The notes: generated by a model not told the origin, from the sequence alone. 64,000 nt of DNA from Pectobacterium brasiliense (GCF_016950255.1 NZ_JACGFN010000004.1:1-64000); one strand, 5' to 3'. Positions 1 to 10,241 are shown, counted from the first letter of the stretch. Numbers and translations: made by a program.

Positions 1-373
1 GGAAGCGGTTTTTTTCGATGGACTGAAGGCGCACCATTTTGATCGCGGAATCCGTCAGATCGCGGATGATGGAGTCAACTCTTTACCCTACGTAGCCCCA
101 CTTCGGTTGAATTTTAGTGGCTTCCACTTTGATGAACGGCGCATTGGCGAGCTTCGCCAGACGGCGAGCGATTTCGGTTTTACCGGACGCCCGGTCGGAC
201 CGACTCATGAGAATATTTTTTTAGGCGTCACTTCATGACGAAGTGCTTCGTCCAACTGCATGCGGCGCCAGCGGTTACGCAGCGCGATGGAAAACAGCGC
301 GTTTCGCTTTATGCTGGCCGATGATATACGCTGTCGAGTTCGCTGACTATCTCGCGCGGGTCATTTCAGACAT
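1..373 (-). pseudogene. hslU: HslU, ATPase subunit of the HslVU protease; N-terminal part only, frame broken
   Basis: HslU is the AAA+ unfoldase that feeds substrates to the HslV peptidase in the cytoplasm. Read on the minus strand from ATG at 373, the sequence encodes the start of HslU (MSEMT.., an [17 protein letters not shown] stretch, a Walker A resembling GPTGVGKTE), but only by hopping between frames. Single-base losses or gains occur at the PRE, SYI, VAI, TPKN, MIG and GVG codons. Between the breaks the residues match the family almost perfectly, so sequencing or assembly error is more likely than decay. The gene runs off the left edge. Its start lies 10 nt after the hslV stop with an AAGGA ribosome site, the usual hslVU arrangement. 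Confidence 0.8.
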
Positions 374-383
374 AGTTGAATCC

Positions 384-915
384 TTACGCCTTGGAGGCTA
401 ATTCTTCTATCGTGTGGAACTGGTTGGTGTAGATACAGATGTCGCCAGCAATCCCCAGAGATTTCTCGACGATATCACGCCGCACCCAGCTCGGTGTTTT
501 CCAGTAAAGCACGCGCGGCAGCCTGTGCATAAGGACCCGCCGAACCAATCGCGATCAGATCGTTTTCAGGCTGCACGACATCACCATTACCGGTAATGAT
601 CAGCGAGGCATTTCGTCCGCAACGGCTAACAGGGCTTCCAGCTTGCGTAGCATACGGTCAGTACGCCAGTCTTTCGCCAGCTCGACGGCAGCTTCACCAG
701 ATGACCCTGATGTAATTCCAGCTTGCGCTCAAAAAGCTCAAAAAGGGTGAAGGCATCCGCCCGTGGCCGCCTGCGAAACCGGCGATGACGCGGTCATGGT
801 AGAGACGACGCACTTTACGCACGTTGCCTTTCATCACGGTGTTGCCCAGAGTGGCTTGTCCATCACCGCCAATGACCACCTGGCCGTTGCGGCGTACGCT
901 TACAATTGTTGTCAC
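384..915 (-). pseudogene. hslV: HslV, peptidase subunit of HslVU; several frame-breaking indels
   Basis: HslV is the proteasome-like threonine peptidase of the HslVU complex. Translation from GTG at 915 (GTG is also the E. coli start) gives [10 protein letters not shown], with the catalytic Thr after the initiator, and stays in frame to about residue 50 (IAGFAGG). There, two extra bases move the frame. The rest of HslV ([48 protein letters not shown], ending in ELASKA and stop at 384) can be followed only by correcting about four more single-base changes. All lie in short G, C or A runs and the coding between them is intact, so an artefact is likely. Total length fits the normal ~176 residues. 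Confidence 0.8.
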
Positions 916-933
916 GAGTCAGTCCCCGTTTGA

Positions 934-960
934 AGAAAAAGATCCCCGCATGATTCGGGG
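934..960 (-). terminator. Rho-independent terminator after ftsN
   Basis: On the minus strand a CCCCG/CGGGG stem (944-948 with 956-960, 7-nt loop) is followed by ATCTTTTTC. It sits between the ftsN stop (1000) and the hslV start (915), so it should end ftsN transcripts. Confidence 0.6.
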
Positions 961-999
961 CCACATTGAAGTTATAGATGGGGGAAGGCGTGGGGTTTT

Positions 1000-1861
1000 T
1001 CAACCCCCGCTGGCAAGAGGAATACAGTTTGATGCGCCCGCGCCCTTAAGACGTTGGATCATGCTATCTGCGGCAGCACGGTTGTTATAAGGCCCAAGCA
1101 TAATACGGTTCCAGCCGCCGTTAGAGGTGATGCGGCTTTCGATACCGGCAAACGCCAGCTGTGCTCTGACCGATTCGGCAGGATCCATGGTTTTGAAGGA
1201 GCCACATTGGATCGCCCAGCGCTGGGTTTTCTCGGCTTTTGGCGCTTCAGGCTGTTTGACCGGCTGTTGCTTCGGTGCTTCCTGTTTTGCTGCTTCATGT
1301 CTCGGCACAACAGGTGTCGTTTGCGTGACCGCAGGTGCGCGTGTGGCGGGTTGCGTTGTTACGACAGGCGGCTGCTGCATCGATTGGGTCGGCGGCTTGA
1401 TTGTCACCTGAGAGCGCGGAACCTGCGTCTGGTCGTTATACGGCACTTCGGAAAGCTGCGTTGGCTGACGACGCATATCAGACTGCATCTGTTCCAGCAG
1501 CTGGCGCTGTTCGTCCCGTCAACTGCACTGGCGACTGAATTTCGCCACCCGCGGAAGGCTCCGTTGGCGTCGTGACGCCCAACTGACGATTTTCCAGTTC
1601 TTTGATGTAGCGCCAGCGTTCTTCCGGTTTGGGGGGCAGCCCGTTACCTTTGCCTGCATTCTGATGCGGCAGGACGGGTGAATCGTCCGGTTTATTATGG
1701 GCGATAAAGTACAGACCGCCCGCGAAGGTGACCAAAACGGCAACAGCGAGTGCGATCATCGTTTTGGACGCACCTGAAGCCTTGCCTTTTTTCCGGCTAT
1801 TTGTCGTTTTCCGGCGCGTCCCTGATGAACGTCCCCGGCTCACGTAGTCTCTTTGTGCCAC
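1000..1861 (-). CDS. ftsN: FtsN, essential cell-division protein with SPOR domain (one frameshift)
   Basis: FtsN is a bitopic inner-membrane protein that triggers septal peptidoglycan synthesis and binds denuded glycans through its SPOR domain. The GTG start at 1861 gives MAQRDYVSRG, a basic cytoplasmic tail, one membrane segment (about residues 35-53, MIALAVAVLVTFAGGLYFI) and the conserved LPPKPEERWRYIKELE motif. At 1515-1517 a GGG run (minus strand) has one G too many: removing it restores TDEQRQLLEQMQSDMRR and joins the frame that ends at 1000. The C-terminal part has a Gln/Pro/Thr-rich linker and a SPOR domain (WAIQCGSF to the end). As FtsN is essential, the shift is probably an error in the sequence. 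Confidence 0.9.
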
Positions 1862-1949
1862 TGTCGTTTCGCTGTGAATTGATAGGTAAATAATATAATT
1901 AGGGGGTCATGTTACTGAACCCTCAAATATTTGACCAGCACCTGAAGTC

Positions 1950-2993
1950 TTAAAGCCTGTTACGGGCGTAATTCGGCGCGGCGACGCTGTCGCGTATGAC
2001 CAGCTCACTGGACAACAGACGGGAACCGCTTTGTACCGTGTTACCTTGCAACTGCTCTAAGAGTAGCAGCATTGCCTCGCGTCCGATCTGATAACGAGGC
2101 TGGGCGACAGAAGTTAGAGGCGGCCAGCTGTACTGCGCCTGTTCGATATCATCGAAACCGATAATTGAGAGGTCGCGCGGGATATCCAGCCCCATCTTTC
2201 TGGCCTGCGCCAGCACGCCCAGCGCCATGAGATCGCTATGACAGAAGACTGCACTGGGCGGCTGAGGATGTTGCATCAGCGCAATCAGGCCGTTTATCCC
2301 GGTTTCGTAGGTGAAATCGCCCCGAAAGATATACTGATTATCGATAAGAATCCCGTTGCGGCGCAGGGCCTGAATATATCCCTGGAGGCGATATTGGCTC
2401 AGGTGCATGTGCTCTGGCCCCGCAATGCAGGCGATGCGTTGATGACCCGCCTGATACAGATAGTGTACGGCTTCAAAGGCGGCGGTCAGGTTATCGATAT
2501 GCACGGTGGGTAGCGCCAGATCCGGTGAGAACTCATTCGCCATCACCATCGGCGGCAGATTACGCTGCTCTTCCTGGCCTGCGTCAAACGGCAGATTAGA
2601 GCCGAGTAACAGCATGCCGTCGATCTGTTTGGTAATAATCAGGTCGACAAAGGTTTTTTCTTTCTGATGCTGGTGAGCACAATCGCCAATCAACACCAGA
2701 TAGCCGTGTTCGGCTGCCGTTTCCTCGATCCCGCGAAATATTTCGGAGAAATAAGGATCGCAGATATCCGGGACGATCGTCAGGATCGTGCGCGATTCGT
2801 TACGCTTGAGATTCCTGTTGAGTGCGTGAGGCGAATAGCCAACGGCGATGACAGCCTGCTCGACCTTCCTACGGGTGGTCGCAGAGACTTTCTCTGGGTT
2901 CATTAACGTTCGGGATACGGTCGCGGTGGAAACGCCCGCTTCATCCGCCACGTCTTTCATCGTCGCCGTGGTGACGCCTTTCTTCTGCTTCAA
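1950..2993 (-). CDS. cytR: CytR, LacI-family repressor of nucleoside uptake and catabolism
   Basis: CytR represses deo, udp, cdd, nupG and related promoters, usually together with CRP, and is released by cytidine. The 347-residue product has an N-terminal LacI helix-turn-helix (MKDVADEAGVSTATVSRTL, residues 12-30) and a periplasmic-binding-protein-like effector domain with family motifs such as IVPDICDPYFSEI and IIGFDDIE. The start chosen is TTG at 2993: it has AGGAGA seven bases upstream, and the resulting N-terminus (MKQKKGVTTATMKDV) aligns residue for residue with E. coli CytR. It lies between priA and ftsN as in E. coli. Confidence 0.95.
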   Translation of the reverse strand: MKQKKGVTTATMKDVADEAGVSTATVSRTLMNPEKVSATTRRKVEQAVIAVGYSPHALNRNLKRNESRTILTIVPDICDPYFSEIFRGIEETAAEHGYLVLIGDCAHQHQKEKTFVDLIITKQIDGMLLLGSNLPFDAGQEEQRNLPPMVMANEFSPDLALPTVHIDNLTAAFEAVHYLYQAGHQRIACIAGPEHMHLSQYRLQGYIQALRRNGILIDNQYIFRGDFTYETGINGLIALMQHPQPPSAVFCHSDLMALGVLAQARKMGLDIPRDLSIIGFDDIEQAQYSWPPLTSVAQPRYQIGREAMLLLLEQLQGNTVQSGSRLLSSELVIRDSVAAPNYARNRL

Positions 2994-3301
2994 CGCTTTT
3001 CTCCTTGCGTCAGCGTTAACTGGCGCTGACTGTCAGCAGAACGCCCCTGTCTACTGACTTTCTATGATTACGGGTAACGCTTTTTGGGGACGGTATGCCG
3101 ATGGAACGGCGCTATACCTGAGTACACGATCTGACCTCAGTAAACGGCTGGCCTCAGCATACGGCCTACGCAGACAGTGATAACAGATTGAACGCAGGTT
3201 TTGTTGCTTAATTTGCACAGAAAGTGTGATGAATATCGTGTTCTCGACGCCGATCGCAAAAAATGAGTGGCAAGAAACCGAAATGGCGCTAACAGGAAGC
3301 G
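2994..3301. other. Intergenic region priA-cytR with nested inverted repeats near cytR
   Basis: These 308 bases hold no credible gene. Near cytR there are two mutually exclusive inverted repeats sharing one arm: GTCAGCG (3009-3015) with CGCTGAC (3024-3030), and the palindrome GCTGAC-t-GTCAGC (3025-3037). Both would lie in the cytR 5' leader. A TGTGAT at about 3225 resembles half of a CRP site, but the partner half is poor. I see no clear promoter hexamers. Confidence 0.4.
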
Positions 3302-5539
<2,238 letters not shown>

Positions 5540-5774
5540 TCAATGACATAACCGAGGGGTCTGTATCATGCGCGACGCGGGGTGAAAATAACGCAAGGCG
5601 CTAGTGTACATGCTGCGAGGGATAATGTGTGGATGCGATTGCATCAGGGTAGCGGATTCTGTATGATCCGCCGCCATTGTGCCGTTTGCATAATGAAACT
5701 TACTTATACAACTTTCGTGTGGTGTCTGGCGGAACAGGGCTGGATAGCGACACGGCCTTAACTGAGGTTTCCCC

Positions 5775-5990
5775 ATGAAAAAAGGTATTCACCCGAATTA
5801 TTCTGCAGTTACTGTAACTTGCTCTTGCGGTAACGTGATCAAGACCCATTCTACCGTGGGTCGTGACCTGAACCTGGACGTTTGTGGCGAATGCCACCCG
5901 TTCTACACCGGCAAACAACGTGATGTTGCAACTGGTGGCCGTGTTGACCGCTTCAACAAGCGTTTCTCCGTTCCAGGCGCTAAAAAATAA
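5775..5990 (+). CDS. rpmE: 50S ribosomal protein L31 (zinc-binding form)
   Basis: L31 bridges the two ribosomal subunits. The 71-residue product has the four zinc ligands of the C+ form (CSC at residues 16-18 and CGEC at 37-40) and the typical KGIHPNY start and [10 protein letters not shown] end. It is monocistronic, divergent from priA, and followed by a strong terminator. Zinc-containing L31 is commonly exchanged for a zinc-free paralogue under zinc limitation; no paralogue is in this window. Confidence 0.97.
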   Translation: MKKGIHPNYSAVTVTCSCGNVIKTHSTVGRDLNLDVCGECHPFYTGKQRDVATGGRVDRFNKRFSVPGAKK

Positions 5991-6039
5991 GTTCTACTGG
6001 CCAATTGGCATCGTCCCTTTTGGCATAGTAACTTTCTGC

Positions 6040-6068
6040 AAAGGCACCGACAGGTGCCTTTGTTGTTT
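6040..6068 (+). terminator. Rho-independent terminator of rpmE
   Basis: Perfect 9-bp stem AAAGGCACC / GGTGCCTTT (6040-6048, 6053-6061) with a GACA loop, followed by GTTGTTT. Confidence 0.8.
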
Positions 6069-6086
6069 CTGGTGTGTCAGTGCTAT

Positions 6087-6497
6087 TTATCGGGAAGACG
6101 AGATTCGCTCTAATGCCGCCTGCGCGAGAAAACCTGAGCGGCTTTTAAATTCAGGATTACTCGCCACGCAACGGTCAATTCGGTCAATCAGCGATTTAGG
6201 CAGCGTGACGTTAATTTTTTCTGAACCGCCCATTAAACGCGTCACATCGATATCAACAACCGCCCACGTGTACCCGGCGTATTCTGCGCTTTTTGCCAAT
6301 TTGCCTACTGACGACACGGTAGGAACATCCTGACCCATCTCGATCAGCAGTTCGATATGTCCGGTAATCGCCTCTTTAGCATTCGCGATGGCATCGTCTA
6401 GCGTATCGCCTGCAGAAAAACAGCCCGGTAGATCTGGCACTGTTACACCGTATGCGTGGGTATCGTCGCCTGCTTCAATTGCAATCGGATAAAACAT
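6087..6497 (-). CDS. hicB: HicB antitoxin
   Basis: HicB neutralises the HicA mRNA interferase and represses its own operon. The 136-residue protein has the N-terminal HicB fold (YPIAIEAGDD, VTVPDLPGCFSAGDTLDDAI, residues 3-36), followed by a C-terminal ribbon-helix-helix DNA-binding module (EKINVTLPKSLIDRIDRCV, about residues 93-111). It lies 27 nt downstream of hicA in the usual toxin-antitoxin order. The pair sits between rpmE and an ABC importer, a position that in E. coli holds unrelated genes, so this is accessory DNA. Confidence 0.92.
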   Translation of the reverse strand: MFYPIAIEAGDDTHAYGVTVPDLPGCFSAGDTLDDAIANAKEAITGHIELLIEMGQDVPTVSSVGKLAKSAEYAGYTWAVVDIDVTRLMGGSEKINVTLPKSLIDRIDRCVASNPEFKSRSGFLAQAALERISSSR

Positions 6498-6524
6498 AAT
6501 TAAGCCTCTTCGAGTCAGCGATGA

Positions 6525-6704
6525 TCATATTCCTGCTTGTTTCCTGATGCTTTTTACCGTGCCTATCGGTAAATCTTTCTTAGGGTGGGGGATTGTGACT
6601 AACCCCGGTTTACTAGGATGCATAAAATGGTGGTGGCTTCCGTTCACTCTTATCAGTTCCCACCCATCGGCCTTGATTTCTGCTATTAACGTCCTGCTAT
6701 CCAT
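6525..6704 (-). CDS. hicA: HicA mRNA-interferase toxin (59 residues)
   Basis: HicA cleaves mRNA in a ribosome-independent way and is blocked by HicB. The minus-strand frame from ATG at 6704 to TGA at 6525 encodes 59 residues with all the family marks: the double-stranded-RNA-binding-like start MDSRTLIAEIKADGWEL, the catalytic histidine motif GSHHHF (residues 22-27), the VTIPHPKKDLPIGT segment and the ending KSIRKQAGI. Length is normal for HicA. It precedes hicB and is probably co-transcribed from a promoter near the inverted repeat at 6744-6780. Confidence 0.93.
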   Translation of the reverse strand: MDSRTLIAEIKADGWELIRVNGSHHHFMHPSKPGLVTIPHPKKDLPIGTVKSIRKQAGI

Positions 6705-6743
6705 CCCTGCACCCCGCTGCCCTTTAATACGATAAAGATAACC

Positions 6744-6780
6744 CCAATAACTCCAGCTGGCAATATTTTGGAGTTATTGG
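6744..6780. repeat. 12-bp inverted repeat upstream of hicAB, candidate HicB operator
   Basis: CCAATAACTCCA (6744-6755) and TGGAGTTATTGG (6769-6780) form a perfect inverted repeat with a 13-nt spacer. A further copy of the AATAACTCC core abuts it on the importer side. It lies 40-76 bases upstream of the hicA start and just after the importer permease stop. There is no T tract, so a terminator is less likely than an operator for the ribbon-helix-helix protein HicB. This is inference. Confidence 0.5.
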
Positions 6781-6787
6781 AGTTATT

Positions 6788-7798
6788 TCATCCCTGCTGA
6801 CGTTTTACCAGCATCCCCAGAACGAAAATGCCGCCCAACCCTGCCGTAATAATCCCGATGGGTAATTCCTGTGGTGCCAGTAGCTGTCGGCTGAGCCAAT
6901 CGCCGCCGCACAGCAGTACCGCACCCAGCACGGCGGTCAGCGGCAGAAGCTTCTTGTGCAGCACGCCGCTCAGCGGGCGAGCCAGATGGGGAATCATCAG
7001 GCCGATAAACCCAATCACGCCAGTCAGCGCGACTAACAGCGACGTGGCGAACGCGCAGCAGATGAAAATTTCCACCCGTACGCGAGACAGATTAACCCCC
7101 ATTGAGGCTGCGGTTTGTCCGCCAGCCAGCAGCGCGTCGAGCGCACGCCAGCGCAGGGCGGTGAGGCCGAATAGCAGCAGAACGCTGAACACCGCAAAAG
7201 GTAACGTGTTCCAACGGGCAAGGCCCAGCCCGCCCAGCGACCAGAAAAGAATCGAGCTGGCGGCCCGCTGATCGCCGGAAAACACCAAATAATTTGTCAG
7301 CGCGCCGAACAGAAATGAGATCGCCAATCCGCAGATGATGAGGCGCTCTGCGCCCCGCGCCTGTTGCAGCAGAAACAGCACGGTTACGGCGACAGCCGAT
7401 AAGAGTCCGCCGCAGAAGGCCGCCATCGGCAGCGCCCAGTCACCGAGCTGCTCACCAAAGCGGGTGATGACGGCGACCGCACCCGCTGAGGCTCCTGCAG
7501 ACAGGCCAAACAGAAACGGGTCAGCCAGATCGTTGCGGGTTGCCGTTTGCAAAAAGGCACCGACCATTGCTAACCCCGCGCCGCACAGCGCCGCCAGCAG
7601 GCTGCGGGGAATACGCAGTTCCAGAATGATGCGTGACGTCATCGGCGACACGTCCGCCGACGATAGCCCCAACACGCTGGCGACCTGCGTAAGGGGGATC
7701 GTCGTGCTGCCTGTCGCAATGTTTAACAGCATCAGCCCAGCCAGTATCAGCAGCGCGATAACGAAGGTCACGGCATAACGTGAAGACGTAGGGCTCAC
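6788..7798 (-). CDS. FecCD-family ABC transporter permease (metal, siderophore or cobalamin type)
   Basis: This is the membrane subunit of a binding-protein-dependent importer. The 336-residue protein has about ten hydrophobic segments and the family signatures: ELRIPRSLLAALCGAGLAMVGAFLQ near residue 65, DPFLFGLSAGAS near 93, GVIGFIGLMIPHLAR (the ATPase-coupling region) near 262. Its start overlaps the end of the binding-protein gene by 4 nt, so the two are translationally coupled. The substrate cannot be read from the sequence; the family handles iron-siderophores, haem, cobalamin and other metal chelates. Confidence 0.85.
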   Translation of the reverse strand: MSPTSSRYAVTFVIALLILAGLMLLNIATGSTTIPLTQVASVLGLSSADVSPMTSRIILELRIPRSLLAALCGAGLAMVGAFLQTATRNDLADPFLFGLSAGASAGAVAVITRFGEQLGDWALPMAAFCGGLLSAVAVTVLFLLQQARGAERLIICGLAISFLFGALTNYLVFSGDQRAASSILFWSLGGLGLARWNTLPFAVFSVLLLFGLTALRWRALDALLAGGQTAASMGVNLSRVRVEIFICCAFATSLLVALTGVIGFIGLMIPHLARPLSGVLHKKLLPLTAVLGAVLLCGGDWLSRQLLAPQELPIGIITAGLGGIFVLGMLVKRQQG

Positions 7799-8757
7799 TT
7801 AAAAGCATCCGGATAGAGTGCGTGCGCCAGTTTATCGACGGCAGCGATATTCGCGGGCCCCGGCGTGAGCTCTGCATATTGCAGTTTCAGATAGCGATGC
7901 TGTCGTACGGCGGGGGTAAATTTTATCAGCGGATGTGATTCCAGAAAGCGCCTTAACGCATCTGCACCGTTGCCGGTCTGGTAATCCAGCAAAATGATAA
8001 CGTCAGGCTCGCGTGCCGCCACACTTTCCCACGATGTCGAGGCCCAGCTCGTCTCCATATCGTCCATGACGTTCTTGCCGCCCGCCGCCTCAATGATGGC
8101 GGTTGGCATGGCGAATTTCCCGCTGGTAAAGGGCTTATCGTCGCCAGAGTCATACAGAAAAACCGTCTGCTTTGGCTGATTGCCAATACGGGTTTGCAGT
8201 TCGGCAATGTGCTGCTTCCAGCCGTCAATCTGTTCCTGAGCCTGTTCCTGCTTACCGAAGATTTTCCCCAGTTTCAGCATGTCGCCGTAGAGCAGATCCA
8301 TGCTGGCTCGTGGCCGCTGTTTCTGCTGTTCGGTGAAAACGCAGCTTTCGCTGAGTACCAGTGTCTGAATGCCGTATTTTTGCAGCGCTTGCGGCGTGAC
8401 TTCGCCACCGACTTTCATGCCGTAGTTCCACCCTGCAAAGAAGAAATCCGGGTGTACAGCCAGCAGATTTTCCAACGTCGGGTATTTTGCTGCCAGTTCA
8501 GGGATTGTGCCCTGCTGCTTGATAAAGTCCGGGGGCGCTTTATACCAGCCGGTGATCCCCGTCAGCCCGACAATATTTTTTTGCAGCCCAAGCGCAAACG
8601 CCATTTCCGTCATGTTCAGATCATGAATAACGGCTCGCTGCGGCGGCTGGGTGAAGGTTAGCGGTTGCCCACAGCTGTCGACCGTGACCGGAAAACCCGA
8701 GGCGTGTGCCCAGCACGACGTCAATGCCAGCAGTCCAGACAGAAGCGTTATTTTCAT
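7795..8757 (-). CDS. Periplasmic substrate-binding protein of the FecCD-type importer
   Basis: A 320-residue class III (BtuF/FhuD-like) binding protein. Residues 1-20 (MKITLLSGLLALTSCWAHAS) form a signal peptide; LTSC could also be read as a lipobox, so it may be a lipoprotein. The mature part has the bilobal pattern, with PQRAVIHDLNMTEMAFALGL in lobe 1 and REPDVIILLDYQ in lobe 2. It carries several Cys and His that could hold a metal complex (CVF near residue 139, HPDFFF near 101), but none is a diagnostic motif. It is the middle gene of the operon, 9 nt after the ATPase gene. Substrate unknown. Confidence 0.82.
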   Translation of the reverse strand: MKITLLSGLLALTSCWAHASGFPVTVDSCGQPLTFTQPPQRAVIHDLNMTEMAFALGLQKNIVGLTGITGWYKAPPDFIKQQGTIPELAAKYPTLENLLAVHPDFFFAGWNYGMKVGGEVTPQALQKYGIQTLVLSESCVFTEQQKQRPRASMDLLYGDMLKLGKIFGKQEQAQEQIDGWKQHIAELQTRIGNQPKQTVFLYDSGDDKPFTSGKFAMPTAIIEAAGGKNVMDDMETSWASTSWESVAAREPDVIILLDYQTGNGADALRRFLESHPLIKFTPAVRQHRYLKLQYAELTPGPANIAAVDKLAHALYPDAFK

Positions 8758-8766
8758 CAGGGTTCC

Positions 8767-9564
8767 TTAGTGCAGTTCAGGGGCTTCAAAGATGCGAATG
8801 GGCGAGCCGTTTATCGGATGCGGCACCGTAAAACTCTCCATTCCAAATACGGATTTCACACAGTCGGCGCTCAGCGCGTGTGCAGGTGTTCCCCAGCGGA
8901 GTAGCGTTCCCTGTTGCAACACAGCGACACGGTCGGCAAAGGGGGTGATGAGTGGCAGATCGTGCAGCACCGCCAGCGTTGAAATACCGCGTTTCCGCAC
9001 CAGAGACAGCAGTTGCGCACGTGCTAATGGATCGAGATGGTTAGTGGGCTCATCCAACAGCAGGAGCTGCGGCGTTTGCGCAAACGTACGCGCCAGCGCC
9101 GCGCGTTGACGTTCTCCACCGGAGAGCGTGCCCAGCAGGCGGTGGCGCAGCGGTAATAATCCGGTATCGTCCAGCGCTTCTTCAATGAGCTGGCGATCGT
9201 ACGCAGGCGTGCTGAATCCGTGGTGGGGAATCCGCCCTAAGGCGACGTACTCTGCGACCCGCAGACGCAGGTCCGGTGCATCGTTCTGCGCCAGAATAGC
9301 GATGCGCTTTGCTCGCTCATGACGGCTGAGTGTATTCAGCGGTTGACCGTTTAGATGGACGTATCCCGCTGTTGCGCCGAGTTCGCTGGTTAACACGCGC
9401 AACAGCGTGGATTTACCGCTACCGTTGGGTCCAACCAACGCCAAGCGCTCGCCCGCGTGCATGGACAGCGAGATATCACTGAGTCGCGGCGCACGATTGG
9501 CGTCGGCAACGGAAACATGGTGAAGCTGTAGCAGCGCGGGTTTACTGGAGAGAAGCTCTGTCAT
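8767..9564 (-). CDS. ABC transporter ATPase of the FecCD-type importer
   Basis: Cytoplasmic ATP-binding subunit, first gene of the importer operon. Seen: Walker A GPNGSGKST, Q-loop ILAQND, signature LSGGERQR, Walker B LLLLDEPTNHLD, and switch His in VLHDL. I chose ATG at 9564 (MTELLSSKP) with a weak GGTGA upstream; GTG at 9579 is a possible alternative adding five residues. The gene is preceded by a palindrome at 9597-9614 that overlaps the likely promoter. No TonB-dependent receptor belongs to the cluster. Confidence 0.85.
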   Translation of the reverse strand: MTELLSSKPALLQLHHVSVADANRAPRLSDISLSMHAGERLALVGPNGSGKSTLLRVLTSELGATAGYVHLNGQPLNTLSRHERAKRIAILAQNDAPDLRLRVAEYVALGRIPHHGFSTPAYDRQLIEEALDDTGLLPLRHRLLGTLSGGERQRAALARTFAQTPQLLLLDEPTNHLDPLARAQLLSLVRKRGISTLAVLHDLPLITPFADRVAVLQQGTLLRWGTPAHALSADCVKSVFGMESFTVPHPINGSPIRIFEAPELH

Positions 9565-9596
9565 GATGCGGCATATCACCGTTATAGATTAAAAAT

Positions 9597-9614
9597 GGTA
9601 TGTTATAACATAAC
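9597..9614. promoter_or_regulatory. Palindromic operator upstream of the importer operon (Zur-like)
   Basis: The site matches its own reverse complement at 16 of 18 positions and contains a perfect 14-bp core, TATGTTATAACATA (9599-9612). On the minus strand a TTGCAT lies 16 bases from TAACAT within the core, so a bound repressor would block the promoter. TGTTATA-type half-sites are typical of Zur, but the spacing is shorter than in the canonical E. coli ATGTTATA-n-TATAACAT, so the regulator is not certain. Confidence 0.5.
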
Positions 9615-9743
9615 AAATTAAATGCAATCCCGATTCACAGCGTGAGTGGAAGACGAAGCGTTCGGAAGAAGTGCGAGCGGTGGAGGGGCGAGGTTTTAGA
9701 GGTTAATGAAGAGTGATGTGTTGAGCGGGATTCTTTGCATAGC

Positions 9744-9768
9744 AAAACCCCGCCAGAGAAGGCGGGGC
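9744..9768 (-). terminator. Rho-independent terminator of metJ
   Basis: On the minus strand a GC-rich stem (GGCGGGG/CCCCGCC, 9748-9754 with 9761-9767, 6-nt loop) is followed by TTTTGCT. It lies 30 bases past the metJ stop. Confidence 0.8.
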
Positions 9769-9797
9769 TAGCCACGAAACCGACAGCGCAAACGCGA

Positions 9798-10115
9798 TCA
9801 GTATTCCCATGTATCCGGGTCGATACCCATTTCACGCATGATGATTTTCGCGGCTTCAGGAATTTCATCGCTGCGTTCTTTACGCAGGTCTTCGTCATTC
9901 GGTAACGGTTGACCTGTGAACGCGTGCAGAAACGCCTCGCACAGCAGTTCGCTGTTGGTGGCATGGCGCAGGTTGTTCACCTGACGACGCGTGCGTTCGT
10001 CAGTCAGTATCTTTAATACTTTCAATGGGATAGATACTGTTATCTTCTTGACTTGCTCGCTTTTTTTACCGTGTTCAGCGTAAGGGCTGACATACTCGCC
10101 GTTCCACTCAGCCAT
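9798..10115 (-). CDS. metJ: MetJ, methionine regulon repressor
   Basis: MetJ is a ribbon-helix-helix dimer that uses S-adenosylmethionine as co-repressor and binds tandem 8-bp met boxes. The 105-residue protein matches the family length and sequence ([19 protein letters not shown], the beta-strand [15 protein letters not shown], the [20 protein letters not shown] helix region). It is divergent from metB, with four met boxes in the shared intergenic region, so it should autoregulate. Confidence 0.97.
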
Positions 10116-10209
10116 GGGATACCTTAAAAATTAATCTAATGAAGACAGCATCTGTCATGAAATGCCACAATTCTAGCGGTTATTATGCTTATGCTCAATC
10201 TATACGCAA

Positions 10210-10241
10210 AGAAGTTTAGATGTCTAGATGTGTTGACGTCT
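10210..10241. promoter_or_regulatory. Four tandem met boxes (MetJ operator) between metJ and metB
   Basis: Four contiguous 8-bp units read AGAAGTTT, AGATGTCT, AGATGTGT, TGACGTCT, against the consensus AGACGTCT. Perfect 8-bp phasing is what cooperative MetJ binding requires. The array lies 62 bases before the metB start. Confidence 0.88.

Noticed and set aside
3215..3240. CRP site upstream of cytR
   Set aside because: Only one half (TGTGAT) is good; the other half does not match TCACA at the right spacing.
6741..6790. Inverted repeat as a terminator for the importer operon
   Set aside because: Stable stem but no T tract on either strand; an operator role is more likely, so not listed as terminator.
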